A stretch of 64,000 nt of DNA from Actinacidiphila paucisporea (GTDB lineage: Bacteria; Actinomycetota; Actinomycetes; Streptomycetales; Streptomycetaceae): NCBI RefSeq assembly GCF_900142575.1, contig NZ_FRBI01000006.1, positions 301,577 through 365,576 of the forward strand. The letters run 5' to 3'. The notes below the pieces were generated by a model. The model had not been told where the DNA came from. It saw nothing but the letters and a program-made list of their open reading frames with translations, and searched no databases. A program made the translations under genes and the position numbers. Of this stretch, positions 33,852 to 42,780 are shown piece after piece. Numbering within the stretch: position 1 is the first letter of the stretch; every line of letters begins with the position of its first letter.

Positions 33852-35240
33852 GTGGCGAACGACGCCAGCACTGTTTTCGACCTAGTGATCCTCGGCGGCG
33901 GCAGTGGCGGCTACGCAGCCGCACTGCGTGCTGCGCAGCTGGGACTGGACGTCGCCCTGATCGAGAAGAACAAGCTCGGGGGCACCTGTCTGCACAACGG
34001 CTGCATTCCCACCAAGGCACTGCTGCACGCCGGTGAGATCGCGGACCAGGCTCGCGAGAGCGAGCAGTTCGGTGTGAAGGCCACCTTCGAGGGCATCGAC
34101 ATCGCGGCCGTCCACAAGTACAAGGACGACGTGATCTCCGGCCTCTACAAGGGCCTGCAGGGCCTGGTGGCGTCACGCAAGGTGACGTACATCGAGGGCG
34201 AGGGACGGCTGTCGTCCCCGACCTCGGTCGATGTGAACGGCCAGCGCGTCCAGGGCCGCCACGTGGTGCTCGCGACCGGTTCCGTACCGCGCTCGCTGCC
34301 CGGGCTGACCATCGACGGCAACCGGATCATCTCCTCTGACCACGCGCTGACCCTCGACCGGGTGCCCAAGACGGCGATCGTGCTGGGCGGCGGCGTGATC
34401 GGCGTCGAGTTCGCCTCGGCGTGGAAGTCCTTCGGGACCGACGTGACCATCGTCGAGGGCCTGCCGCACCTGGTGCCGGTCGAGGACGAGAACAGCTCGA
34501 AGCTGCTGGAGCGGGCCTTCCGCAAGCGCGGCATCAAGTTCAACCTGGGCACCTTCTTCCAGAGCGCCGAGTACACCGCGGACGGTGTGAAGGTGACGCT
34601 GGCGGACGGCAAGACCTTCGAGGCGGAGGTGCTGCTGGTCGCGATCGGCCGCGGCCCGGTCTCGCAGGACCTGGGCTACGAGGAGCAGGGCGTCGCGATG
34701 GACCGCGGCTACGTCCTGGTCGACGAGTACATGCGGACGAACGTGCCGACCATCTCGGCCGTCGGCGACCTGGTGCCCACCCTGCAGCTGGCGCACGTCG
34801 GCTTCGCCGAGGGCATCCTGGTCGCGGAGCGGCTGGCGGGCCTCAAGGCCGTGCCGATCGACTACGACGGTGTGCCGCGGGTGACGTACTGCCACCCGGA
34901 GGTCGCGTCCGTCGGCATCACCGAGGCCAAGGCCAAGGAGGTGTACGGCGCCGACAAGGTCGTGACGCTCAAGTACAACCTGGCGGGCAACGGCAAGAGC
35001 AAGATCCTCAAGACCTCGGGCGAGATCAAGCTCGTCCAGGTACGCGACGGTGCCGTCGTGGGCGTCCACCTGGTCGGTGACCGGATGGGCGAGCAGGTCG
35101 GCGAGGCGCAGTTGATCTACAACTGGGAGGCGCTGCCCGCCGAGGTCGCGCAGCTCATCCACGCGCACCCGACGCAGAACGAGGCCATGGGCGAGGCCCA
35201 CCTCGCTCTCGCGGGCAAGCCGCTGCACTCGCACGACTAG
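33852..35240 (+). CDS. lpdA: Dihydrolipoyl dehydrogenase (E3)
   Basis: Reoxidises the lipoyl groups of 2-oxoacid dehydrogenase complexes with NAD+. The 462-residue flavoprotein has an N-terminal FAD motif VILGGGSGGYAAALRAAQLG, the redox pair in GGTC46LHNGC51IPTK, an NAD motif IVLGGGVIGVEFASAW, and the C-terminal catalytic HAHPTQNEAMGEAHLAL with the His-Glu base. The GTG at 33852 has GGAGGA six bases upstream. It precedes sucB in the same direction. Confidence 0.97.
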   Translation: MANDASTVFDLVILGGGSGGYAAALRAAQLGLDVALIEKNKLGGTCLHNGCIPTKALLHAGEIADQARESEQFGVKATFEGIDIAAVHKYKDDVISGLYKGLQGLVASRKVTYIEGEGRLSSPTSVDVNGQRVQGRHVVLATGSVPRSLPGLTIDGNRIISSDHALTLDRVPKTAIVLGGGVIGVEFASAWKSFGTDVTIVEGLPHLVPVEDENSSKLLERAFRKRGIKFNLGTFFQSAEYTADGVKVTLADGKTFEAEVLLVAIGRGPVSQDLGYEEQGVAMDRGYVLVDEYMRTNVPTISAVGDLVPTLQLAHVGFAEGILVAERLAGLKAVPIDYDGVPRVTYCHPEVASVGITEAKAKEVYGADKVVTLKYNLAGNGKSKILKTSGEIKLVQVRDGAVVGVHLVGDRMGEQVGEAQLIYNWEALPAEVAQLIHAHPTQNEAMGEAHLALAGKPLHSHD

Positions 35241-35363
35241 GTCCTGCCCCGGGGGTCGGGCGGGAGCTGGGAGCGGACACCGCCAACCCGGCAAGATCCC
35301 CCAGGCAGCGCCCGACCCTCCACCACGCCACCCATTCGTAGATCGTGAGGAGTAACCGCAACC

Positions 35364-37142
35364 ATGGCGGTTTCCGTAACCCTGCCGGCGCTCGGCGAGA
35401 GCGTGACCGAGGGCACCGTCACCCGCTGGCTCAAGGCCGAGGGTGAGCGCGTCGAGGCCGACGAGCCGCTGCTCGAGGTCTCGACCGACAAGGTCGACAC
35501 CGAGATCCCCTCCCCCGCGTCCGGCGTGCTCGCGTCCATCAAGGTCGCCGAGGACGAGACGGTCGAGGTCGGCGCCGAGCTGGCCGTCATCGACGACGGC
35601 AGCGGCGCCCCCGCCGCCGCCCCGGCCGCCCCGGCGGCCGAGCCGGCGCCCGCGCCGGTGCCCACCGAGGCTCCGACGGCCCCGTCGACCGAGGCCGCGG
35701 CGCCCGCTCCGGCCCCGACCGCCGAGGCGGCCGCCGGTGACTCCGGCGCGTCCGGCACCGACGTCGTGCTGCCCGCACTGGGCGAGTCGGTCACCGAAGG
35801 CACCGTCACCCGCTGGCTGAAGGCCGTCGGCGACAGCGTCGAGGCCGACGAGCCGCTGCTGGAGGTCTCGACCGACAAGGTCGACACCGAGATCCCCTCC
35901 CCGGTGGCGGGCACGCTGCTGGAGATCCTGGTCGAGGAGGACGGTACGGCCGAGGTCGGCGCCCGGCTCGCGGTGATCGGCGCGGCCGGTGCCGCCCCCG
36001 CCGCGGCTCCGGCACCTGCCGCGCCCGCCCCCGCCCCGGCGGCCCCGGCTCCCGCAGCTCCGGCTCCGGCTCCGGCAGCTCAGGCTCCCGCGCCGGTGGC
36101 GCCCCCGGCCCCCGCGCCGGCCGCCGCCGCGCCCGCTCCGGCCGCTCCTGCGCCGGCCCCGGCTCCCGCTCCGGCTCCGGTCGCCCCGGCCGCGCCCGCT
36201 CCGGCGGCCACGACCGGTGACGACGGCGCGTACGTCACCCCGCTGGTCCGCAAGCTCGCCGCCGAGAACGGCGTGAACCTCGGCTCCGTGCAGGGCACGG
36301 GCGTCGGCGGGCGGATCCGCAAGCAGGACGTCATCGCCGCCGCGGAGGCCGCGAAGGCCGCCGCCGCCGCGCCGAAGGCGGCCCCGGCCGCCGCCCCGAA
36401 GGCCGCCGCCGCGGTGTCCCCGCTGCGCGGCCAGACGGTCAAGATGACCCGGATGCGCAAGGTCATCGGCGACAACATGATGAAGGCCCTGCACTCGCAG
36501 GCGCAGCTCACCAGCGTCGTCGAGGTGGACGTCACCCGCATCATGCGGCTGCGCGCCCAGGCCAAGGAGGCCTTCGCGGCCCGCGAGGGCGTCAAGCTCT
36601 CGCCGATGCCCTTCTACGTCAAGGCGGCCGCCCAGGCCCTCAAGGCGCACCCGGTGGTCAACGCCAGGATCAACGAGGACGAGGGCACGATCACCTACTT
36701 CGACTCCGAGAACATCGGGATCGCGGTGGACTCCGAGAAGGGCCTGATGACCCCGGTCATCAAGGGTGCGGGCGACCTGAACATCGCCGGTATCGCCAAG
36801 AAGACCGCGGAGCTGGCGGCCAACGTCCGGGCCAGCAAGATCACCCCGGACGACCTGGCGGGTGCGACCTTCACCATCAGCAACACCGGGTCGCGCGGCG
36901 CGCTGTTCGACACCGTCATCGTGCCGCCGAACCAGGCCGCCATCCTGGGCATCGGCGCGACCGTCAAGCGCCCGGTGGTCGTGGAGACCCCCGAGGGCAC
37001 GGTCATCGGCATCCGCGACATGACCTTCCTGTCGCTGTCCTACGACCACCGGCTGGTGGACGGCGCCGACGCCGCCCGCTACCTGACGGCGGTCAAGGAG
37101 ATCCTGGAGGCGGGCGAGTTCGAGGTCGAGCTCGGCCTGTAA
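35364..37142 (+). CDS. sucB: 2-oxoglutarate/2-oxoacid dehydrogenase E2 (dihydrolipoyl acyltransferase), two lipoyl domains
   Basis: Core of a 2-oxoacid dehydrogenase complex. Two lipoyl domains carry the lipoylation Lys in STDK43VDTEIPSP and STDK172VDTEIPSP. Long Ala/Pro linkers (about 80-128 and 215-285) separate them from the E3-binding domain ([17 protein letters not shown], about 290-330). The catalytic domain ends with SLSYDH562RLVDG, giving the His-Asp active site. 592 residues. The ATG at 35364 follows GAGGAG. In Actinobacteria one E2 may serve both pyruvate and 2-oxoglutarate complexes; the gene next to aceE and lpd fits that. The sucB symbol follows common usage. Confidence 0.93.
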   Translation: MAVSVTLPALGESVTEGTVTRWLKAEGERVEADEPLLEVSTDKVDTEIPSPASGVLASIKVAEDETVEVGAELAVIDDGSGAPAAAPAAPAAEPAPAPVPTEAPTAPSTEAAAPAPAPTAEAAAGDSGASGTDVVLPALGESVTEGTVTRWLKAVGDSVEADEPLLEVSTDKVDTEIPSPVAGTLLEILVEEDGTAEVGARLAVIGAAGAAPAAAPAPAAPAPAPAAPAPAAPAPAPAAQAPAPVAPPAPAPAAAAPAPAAPAPAPAPAPAPVAPAAPAPAATTGDDGAYVTPLVRKLAAENGVNLGSVQGTGVGGRIRKQDVIAAAEAAKAAAAAPKAAPAAAPKAAAAVSPLRGQTVKMTRMRKVIGDNMMKALHSQAQLTSVVEVDVTRIMRLRAQAKEAFAAREGVKLSPMPFYVKAAAQALKAHPVVNARINEDEGTITYFDSENIGIAVDSEKGLMTPVIKGAGDLNIAGIAKKTAELAANVRASKITPDDLAGATFTISNTGSRGALFDTVIVPPNQAAILGIGATVKRPVVVETPEGTVIGIRDMTFLSLSYDHRLVDGADAARYLTAVKEILEAGEFEVELGL

Positions 37143-37170
37143 CCGCCCGCGGCAGCGCCGCACGGCACTC

Positions 37171-37207
37171 GGCGCCCCCGTCCCGGTCCACCCGGGGCGG
37201 GGGCGCC
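37171..37207 (+). terminator. Terminator downstream of sucB
   Basis: 16-bp stem (37171-37186 with 37192-37207; GGCGCCCCCG pairs with CGGGGGCGCC, one G-T pair) and a 5-nt loop, 28 bases after the sucB stop. No T-run. Confidence 0.7.
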
Positions 37208-37293
37208 TGTCCGTGCCCGTCGCGGCCGGACGGGAGGCACGGTTGCTTCTTCGTCGTATGGTCGGTGTCACGCAACACGTGAAGGAGCGCCCC

Positions 37294-37932
37294 ATGGCCC
37301 CTGCCGCCGTCCCGCACCTTGTCGTGCACAGCCTCCGGGAGCAGATCCGCGAGCACATCCTGGAGGGGATCGTCAGCGGGCGCTGGAAGCCGGGCGAGCG
37401 GATCGTGGAACGCCGGATCGCGGCGGAGCTGCAGGTCAGCCAGACTCCCGTGCGGGAGGCGCTGCGGGAGCTGGAGGCGCTGCGGCTGATCGAGTCGGCG
37501 CCGAACAAGGGGGTGCGGGTGCGCGGGCTGACCGCTGCCGACCTCAAGGAGAGCTATCCGGTGCGCGCCGGGCTCGAACAGGTCGCCGCCGAGCTGGCCG
37601 CCCCGGCGCTCGCCTTCGCCCCCGCCGCCCTGGAGCGCGAGGTCGCCGCGCTGCGGCTGGCCGACGCGGCACTCGACAGCGAGGCCCAGGTGCGGCACAC
37701 GGTGGCCTTCCACCACGAGCTGGTCCGCGCGGCGGACAACGCGGTGCTGCTGCACGCGTGGGAGTCGCTCGGCATCGAGGTGTGGACGACGCTGTCCATC
37801 CGCTGGCTCAGCCCCGCACCCCGCGCCTACGCGGCGGAGCACCAGGACATCGTCGACGCCTTCACCCGCCGCGACCCGAACATCTGCGCCCTGATCAAGT
37901 CGCACGTCCTGAGCTGCGCTCCGCAGGTCTGA
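37294..37932 (+). CDS. GntR-family transcriptional regulator (FadR subfamily)
   Basis: A 212-residue regulator. The N-terminal winged helix-turn-helix is clear in EQIREHILEGIVSGRWKPGERIVERRIAAELQVSQTPVREALRELEAL, followed by a helical FCD-type effector domain with KESYPVRAGLEQVAAELAAP and a metal-type His pattern (TVAFHHELV). GAAGGAG six bases before the ATG at 37294 fixes the start. It lies between sucB and aceE and ends in its own hairpin; the paired palindromes just downstream, before aceE, are candidate targets. PdhR-like function is inference from position. Confidence 0.92.
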   Translation: MAPAAVPHLVVHSLREQIREHILEGIVSGRWKPGERIVERRIAAELQVSQTPVREALRELEALRLIESAPNKGVRVRGLTAADLKESYPVRAGLEQVAAELAAPALAFAPAALEREVAALRLADAALDSEAQVRHTVAFHHELVRAADNAVLLHAWESLGIEVWTTLSIRWLSPAPRAYAAEHQDIVDAFTRRDPNICALIKSHVLSCAPQV

Positions 37933-37951
37933 TCTCCGCCCGGCCCTTCCA

Positions 37952-37978
37952 CCCCTGGGAATCGAAGATTCCCGGGGG
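37952..37978 (+). terminator. Hairpin after the GntR gene
   Basis: CCCCTGGGAATC-GAA-GATTCCCGGGGG: 12-bp stem (one G-T pair) with a 3-nt loop, 20 bases after the stop. No T-run; it could also be part of the aceE control region. Confidence 0.6.
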
Positions 37979-37980
37979 GC

Positions 37981-38015
37981 GGCACTGCGTGCCTCCAAGG
38001 CTGGCACGCTGTGCC
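37981..38015. promoter_or_regulatory. Paired GGCAC-N3-GTGCC palindromes upstream of aceE
   Basis: GGCAC-TGC-GTGCC at 37981-37993 and GGCAC-GCT-GTGCC at 38003-38015, 22 bp apart, about two helical turns. They lie 27 bases before the aceE -35 element, a suitable place for an activator or cooperative repressor, possibly the GntR protein encoded just upstream. Confidence 0.65.
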
Positions 38016-38041
38016 GACTTGGAATTCAGCGCTGAGAATGA

Positions 38042-38071
38042 TTGATCGATCATCGATCGAAGGCGTAAAGT
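38042..38071 (+). promoter_or_regulatory. aceE promoter with TGATCGATCA and TCGATCGA palindromes
   Basis: TTGATC at 38042-38047 and TAAAGT at 38066-38071 with an 18-bp spacer. The spacer region is filled by two perfect palindromes, TGATCGATCA (38043-38052) and TCGATCGA (38053-38060). This low-complexity, repeated GATC pattern stands out from its surroundings. Confidence 0.6.
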
Positions 38072-38150
38072 CGGTGCCGAGGGCGAGCCCTGTCTGCCGA
38101 CTCCCACCACTCGCACTCAGCACCTCCCTCCATTCGGAAGGCGGCACCCC

Positions 38151-40820
38151 ATGCCTGACGCCGTTGGCCGTACCCGGCCGAGTCAGCTCGATCAGATCCC
38201 GGACCGCGACCCGGAAGAGACCACCGAGTGGCTCGCGTCGCTCGACGCCGTCACCAAGGCCGCCGGGCCGCACCGGGCCGCGTACCTGATGCGGCGCACC
38301 CTCGAAAGCGCGAGCGGCAACCTGCCCTCGCTGCTGGAGACCGAGTACATCAACACCATCCCGACCGCCGCCGAGCCCGCCTATCCGGGCGACGAGGCGA
38401 TCGAGGCGAGGATCACCGCCTGGAACCGGTGGAACGCCGCCGCCATGGTGACCCGCGGCAGCAGGCTCGGCCTCGGCGGCCACATCGCCACCTTCGCGTC
38501 GGCGGCATGGCTGTACGAGACCGGCTTCCAGCACTTCTTCCGCGGCAAGGAGGGCACGGGGTCCGGCGACCAGCTCTACATCCAGGGCCACGCCTCCCCC
38601 GGCATATACGCCCGCGCCTTCCTCGACGGCCGGCTGTCCGAGGGCCAGCTCGACCGTTTCCGGCAGGAGACCGGCGGCGACGGCCTGCCGTCGTACCCGC
38701 ATCCGCGGCGGCTGCCGTGGCTGTGGGAATTCCCCACCGTCTCGATGGGCCTCGGCCCGCTGTCCGCGATCTACCAGGCCCGCTTCAACCGCTACATGGA
38801 GCACCGGGGCATCAAGGACACCTCCGACTCGCACGTGTGGGCCTTCCTCGGCGACGGCGAGATGGACGAGCCCGAGTCGACGGCCGCCCTGGCGCTGGCC
38901 GGCCGCGAGGGCCTGGACAACCTGACCTTCGTCGTCAACTGCAACCTGCAGCGGCTCGACGGCCCGGTCCGCCCCAACTTCAAGATCGTGCAGGAGCTGG
39001 AGTCGCAGTTCCGCGCGGCCGGCTGGAACGTCGTGAAGGCGCTGTGGGGCGCGGCCTGGGACGAGGTGCTCGCCCAGGACGTGGACGGCGCGCTGCTGCG
39101 GCGGCTGCGCGAGGTGCCGGACGCGCAGTTCCAGACGTACGCCACCCGCGACGCGGCCTACATCCGCGAGCACTTCTTCGGCGCGGACGCCTCGCTGCGG
39201 ACGATCGGCGGCCGGCTCGCCGACGCCAAGCTGCTCGAACTGTTCCAGACCTCGCGGGCGGGACACGAGCCGCGCAAGGTCTACGCGGCCTACCGGGCCG
39301 CCCTGGACCACAAGGGCGCCCCGACCGTGGTGCTCGCCCAGACGGTCAAGGGCTACACCCTCGGCGCCGGCTTCGAGTCGCGCAACGCCAACCACCAGAT
39401 GAAGAAGCTCACCGGGGCGCAGTTCCGCGCGATGCGCGACCTGCTGGAGCTGCCCATCCCGGACAGCGCGCTGGACGCGGACACCGTCCCGTACTGGCAC
39501 CCCGGCGAGGACTCGCCGGAGATGCGCTACCTGCGCGAGCGGCGCGCGGCCCTGGGCGGCCCCGCCCCGGCCCGCAAGGTCGTCGCCAGGCCGCTGCCGC
39601 TGCCGGCGCCCGGGAACAAGGCGTACCTGGCGCTGGAGAAGGGCTCGGGCTCGCAGGAGATCGCCACCACGATGGCCTTCGTGCGGCTGGTCAAGGACCT
39701 GATGCGGGAGAAGGAGACCGGCCGCCGCTGGGTGCCGATCGTCCCCGACGAGGCGCGCACCTTCGGCATGGAGTCGCTCTTCCCGTCCGCGGGCCTGTAC
39801 TCGCCCAAGGGCCAGACGTACGACCCGGTCGACCGCGACCAGCTGCTGTACTACAAGGAGGCGAAGGACGGCCAGATCCTCAACGAGGGGATCACCGAGG
39901 CCGGTTCGCTCGCCGACTTCACCGCGGCGGCCACCGCGTACGCCACGCACGGCGAGCCGATGATCCCGTTCTACATCTTCTACTCGATGTTCGGCTTCCA
40001 GCGCACCGCCGACCAGTTCTGGGCACTGGCCGACCAGCTGGGCCGCGGGTTCGTGATCGGTGCGACCGCGGGCCGCACCACGATGACCGGCGAGGGCCTC
40101 CAGCACGCGGACGGCCACTCGCACCTGATCGCCTCGACCAACCCGGCGGCGATCTCCTACGACCCGGCGTTCGCGTACGAGGTCTCGGTGATCGTCCGCG
40201 AGGGCCTGCGGCGGATGTACGGCCCCGACGCCGAGGACGTCTTCTATTACCTGACGGTCTACAACGAGCCGAAGGTGCAGCCCGCGATGCCGGCCGGCGT
40301 CGAGGAGGGCATCCTCAAGGGCCTCTACCGCTACCGGGCCGCAGCCGACCCGGCGCCCGGCGCCCCGCGGGTGCAACTGCTGGCCTCGGGAACCGCCATC
40401 CACTGGGCGCTGGACGCGCAGCGGCTGCTGGCCGAGGACTGGGGGGTGGCCGCCGACGTGTGGTCCGCGCCGTCCTGGACCGAACTGCGGCGCGACGCGC
40501 TGGAGTGCGACGCGGCCCGGCTGCGCGGCGAGGAGCGTACGCCGTACGTGACGCGCGCGCTGGAGGGTGCGCCCGGCCCGGTGGTCGCCGTCAGCGACTG
40601 GATGCGGGCGGTGCCCGACCAGATCGCGCCGTGGGTCGAGCAGGACTGGACGTCGGTCGGCACCGACGGCTTCGGCCTGTCGGACACCCGCGACGCCGCC
40701 CGCAGGCACTTCGGGGTGGACCCGCAGTCGCTCACCGTCCAGGCCCTCGCGGCGCTCGCCCGGCGCGGCGAGGTCGAGGCGGCCAAGGTGAAGGAGGCGG
40801 CGCAGCGGTACGGGCTCTGA
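38151..40820 (+). CDS. aceE: Pyruvate dehydrogenase E1 component, homodimeric
   Basis: Thiamine-diphosphate enzyme that decarboxylates pyruvate and acetylates the E2 lipoyl group. The 889-residue protein is full length for the AceE homodimeric type. The TPP motif is [34 protein letters not shown] (about 232-265), and further landmarks are IQGHASPGIYARAFLDGRL, VVLAQTVKGYTLGAGFESRN, and GEGLQHADGHSHLIAS in the pyrimidine-binding half. The ATG at 38151 follows GGAAGG. lpd and sucB upstream and lipA/lipB downstream complete the lipoyl system. Confidence 0.97.
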   Translation: MPDAVGRTRPSQLDQIPDRDPEETTEWLASLDAVTKAAGPHRAAYLMRRTLESASGNLPSLLETEYINTIPTAAEPAYPGDEAIEARITAWNRWNAAAMVTRGSRLGLGGHIATFASAAWLYETGFQHFFRGKEGTGSGDQLYIQGHASPGIYARAFLDGRLSEGQLDRFRQETGGDGLPSYPHPRRLPWLWEFPTVSMGLGPLSAIYQARFNRYMEHRGIKDTSDSHVWAFLGDGEMDEPESTAALALAGREGLDNLTFVVNCNLQRLDGPVRPNFKIVQELESQFRAAGWNVVKALWGAAWDEVLAQDVDGALLRRLREVPDAQFQTYATRDAAYIREHFFGADASLRTIGGRLADAKLLELFQTSRAGHEPRKVYAAYRAALDHKGAPTVVLAQTVKGYTLGAGFESRNANHQMKKLTGAQFRAMRDLLELPIPDSALDADTVPYWHPGEDSPEMRYLRERRAALGGPAPARKVVARPLPLPAPGNKAYLALEKGSGSQEIATTMAFVRLVKDLMREKETGRRWVPIVPDEARTFGMESLFPSAGLYSPKGQTYDPVDRDQLLYYKEAKDGQILNEGITEAGSLADFTAAATAYATHGEPMIPFYIFYSMFGFQRTADQFWALADQLGRGFVIGATAGRTTMTGEGLQHADGHSHLIASTNPAAISYDPAFAYEVSVIVREGLRRMYGPDAEDVFYYLTVYNEPKVQPAMPAGVEEGILKGLYRYRAAADPAPGAPRVQLLASGTAIHWALDAQRLLAEDWGVAADVWSAPSWTELRRDALECDAARLRGEERTPYVTRALEGAPGPVVAVSDWMRAVPDQIAPWVEQDWTSVGTDGFGLSDTRDAARRHFGVDPQSLTVQALAALARRGEVEAAKVKEAAQRYGL

Positions 40821-40844
40821 GCCGCCGGTGTCGTCCCGACGCGT

Positions 40845-40888
40845 TGCCGCCGTCACGGGTGTGGCCTGTGCCGACTCCCGTGGCGGCA
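40845..40888 (+). terminator. Imperfect hairpin after aceE
   Basis: TGCCGC-CGT-CACGGG (40845-40859) pairs with CCCGTGGCGGCA (40877-40888), leaving a 3-nt bulge and a 17-nt loop; ATTCCTTG follows. Confidence 0.5.
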
Positions 40889-40965
40889 TTCCTTGTCGGG
40901 GCTGAATCGCACCCAAGGAACCCGTGAATGCCGGGCGTCGGCGAAACCTACTGGCCCGAAGGGGA

Positions 40966-40994
40966 TTGCGGGCCTCTACAAGTACCGGTTAAGT
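40966..40994 (+). promoter_or_regulatory. Promoter for a probably leaderless GNAT mRNA
   Basis: TTGCGG (40966-40971) and TTAAGT (40989-40994) with a 17-bp spacer. The -10 ends eight bases before the ATG at 41003, which lacks a ribosome-binding site. Confidence 0.55.
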
Positions 40995-41002
40995 TCCCCC
41001 GG

Positions 41003-41995
41003 ATGCCTGCCAACCCCAGTCCTCTAACAGCTCCGACCGCCGAGGACCTCAGCGCCTGGTACCGAGTGCAGTCCGCCGCGCTCGCGCACGACCGGCCGGG
41101 AGAGCCGGTGCCCTCGCAGGCCGCGGTGCGGGCCGGCCTGACCACCACCGGCAGCAGCCGTCGGCTGGTCCTGTGGCTGCTGCGCGGCTCCGCCGACGAA
41201 CCGGTCGCGACAGCGGTCCTGCGGCTGTCCGGCACGGCGGCGGAGGGCACGCCCGGTCCCCCCGCCGAGGTCCAGATGACCGTCCACCCGGCGCACCGGC
41301 GCCTCGGCACGGGCTCCCGGCTGCTCGCCACCGTCACCGAGGCCGCCACCGCCGCCGGCTGCGGCACCCTGTCCGCGGAAGCGGTCGCCGGCACGCCCGG
41401 CGAGGGATTCCTGGCGACCCGCGACTTCGTCCCCGTCACCCGCCTGACCTGGCAGCGGCTCGCCCTGGACGGCATCCCCGGCGGGATCGGCGAGCTCCCC
41501 GACGTCCCTCACCCCGGCTACCGCCTGACCGCCTGGGAGGGCGCCGCCCCCGACACCCTCACCGACGGCTTCGCCGGCGCCCTGCGCGGGCTGCCCGCCA
41601 CCGCGGCCGACGCCGGCGATTTCCGCTGGGACCCGGCCGCCGTCCACGAGACCGCCGAACTCGCCGCCCGCCGCGGCGACCGCCTCCTGACGGTGGCCGC
41701 GCTCCACGACGACGGCGATGTCGCCGGCTACACCACCGTCCTCCTGCCCGCCGACGGCGCCCGCCGCGCCCACCAGTACGACACCGCGGTCGTCCCCGCC
41801 CACCGCGGCCACGGCCTCGCCCTGTGGATGAAGTCCGAGATGCTCCGCCGGCTGCCCGCGGCGCAACCCGACCTCGCCGAGATCCACACCGGCGTTCCCG
41901 ACGACAGCCGCCACCTCCTCGCGGTGAACACCACGCTGGGCTTCCGCCCGCTGCGCCGGACCGTCCGCTTCCGCCTCCGGCTGCGCCGGCGCTGA
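41003..41995 (+). CDS. Tandem-GNAT acetyltransferase
   Basis: A 330-residue protein with two GNAT-like halves. The first has VQMTVHPAHRRLGTGSRLLATVTEAA and the second VVPAHRGHGLALWMKSEMLRRLP, each the acetyl-CoA-binding strand-turn-helix. The tandem layout recalls mycothiol synthase and similar actinobacterial acetyltransferases, but the sequence is too divergent to name a substrate. The ATG at 41003 lies 8 bases after a -10-like TTAAGT, so translation probably starts at the transcript end. Confidence 0.85.
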   Translation: MPANPSPLTAPTAEDLSAWYRVQSAALAHDRPGEPVPSQAAVRAGLTTTGSSRRLVLWLLRGSADEPVATAVLRLSGTAAEGTPGPPAEVQMTVHPAHRRLGTGSRLLATVTEAATAAGCGTLSAEAVAGTPGEGFLATRDFVPVTRLTWQRLALDGIPGGIGELPDVPHPGYRLTAWEGAAPDTLTDGFAGALRGLPATAADAGDFRWDPAAVHETAELAARRGDRLLTVAALHDDGDVAGYTTVLLPADGARRAHQYDTAVVPAHRGHGLALWMKSEMLRRLPAAQPDLAEIHTGVPDDSRHLLAVNTTLGFRPLRRTVRFRLRLRRR

Positions 41996-42148
41996 GCCGA
42001 CGCCCCTCACGCGGCTGGTAACCTGCGTGATCGCTGTCCTGGTGCTTCCGGCGCCGGTCGCCCGGGCGGCGGGTGTGCGTCACGACACGGACGCATCCGG
42101 CTGACAGGGCGTGCACCGGCGCACACCAACCGGGAAGCTGTACGGGTG

Positions 42149-42661
42149 ATGGACGAGACGCAGTTCTGGGAGATCGTCGACAGTACGCGCGAGGCGGCGG
42201 GCGGCGATCCGGAGGACCATGCCGACCTGCTCGTCGAACGCCTTGCCCAGCTCGACCCCGAGGCGGTGATCGACTTCGCGCGGCACTTCGAGACCCGCTT
42301 CATCCGGGCCTTCCGCTGGGACCTGTGGGGTGCCGCCGACATCATGCTCGGCGGCGCCGACGAGGAGTCCTTCGACTACTTCCGCTGCTGGCTCATCGGC
42401 CAGGGCAGGCACGTCTTCGAAGGCGCCCTGCACTCCCCCGACGACCTCGCCTTCCTCGTCACGGACTTCGACGCGGAGAACGACGGCGACGCGGAGGATC
42501 TGGGCTACGCCGCGGACGAGGCGTACGAACAGCTGACGGCGGTCCGGCTCCCCGACCTCGGGCTGCCCCACCAGGAGCGGCCCGAGGGCGACCCGCTCGA
42601 CTTCGACGACGAATCCGCCATGGCGGCGCGCTTCCCGCAACTCTGGTCCCGCTTCACCTGA
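42149..42661 (+). CDS. DUF4240 domain protein
   Basis: A 170-residue acidic soluble protein beginning MDETQFWEIVDSTREAAGG, with LAQLDPEAVIDFARHFETRFIRAFRWDLWGAADIMLGGADEESFDYFRCWLIGQGR and AYEQL, the pattern of the DUF4240 family. The family is widespread in Actinobacteria and sometimes linked to toxin-immunity or WGR-like contexts, but has no established function. ATG at 42149; a GTG directly before it (42146) is an equal alternative. Confidence 0.85.
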   Translation: MDETQFWEIVDSTREAAGGDPEDHADLLVERLAQLDPEAVIDFARHFETRFIRAFRWDLWGAADIMLGGADEESFDYFRCWLIGQGRHVFEGALHSPDDLAFLVTDFDAENDGDAEDLGYAADEAYEQLTAVRLPDLGLPHQERPEGDPLDFDDESAMAARFPQLWSRFT

Positions 42662-42780
42662 CAGCGCGGCGCCCTCGCCGAGGCGCCGTCCGGGTCGCAC
42701 AGGGGGCAGCGGAACAGATGCGGCCCGGCGCCTCCGTATGGCGCGGCCTCGCACGGCGTCGCACGGGGGAGGATGGCGGC

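Noticed and set aside
34173..40916. Very long open frames on the minus strand opposite lpd, sucB, GntR and aceE (34173-37547 and 37827-40916)
   Set aside because: They are low-complexity His/Arg/Val-rich shadows caused by GC-rich third positions of the true plus-strand genes; no family motif or start signal.
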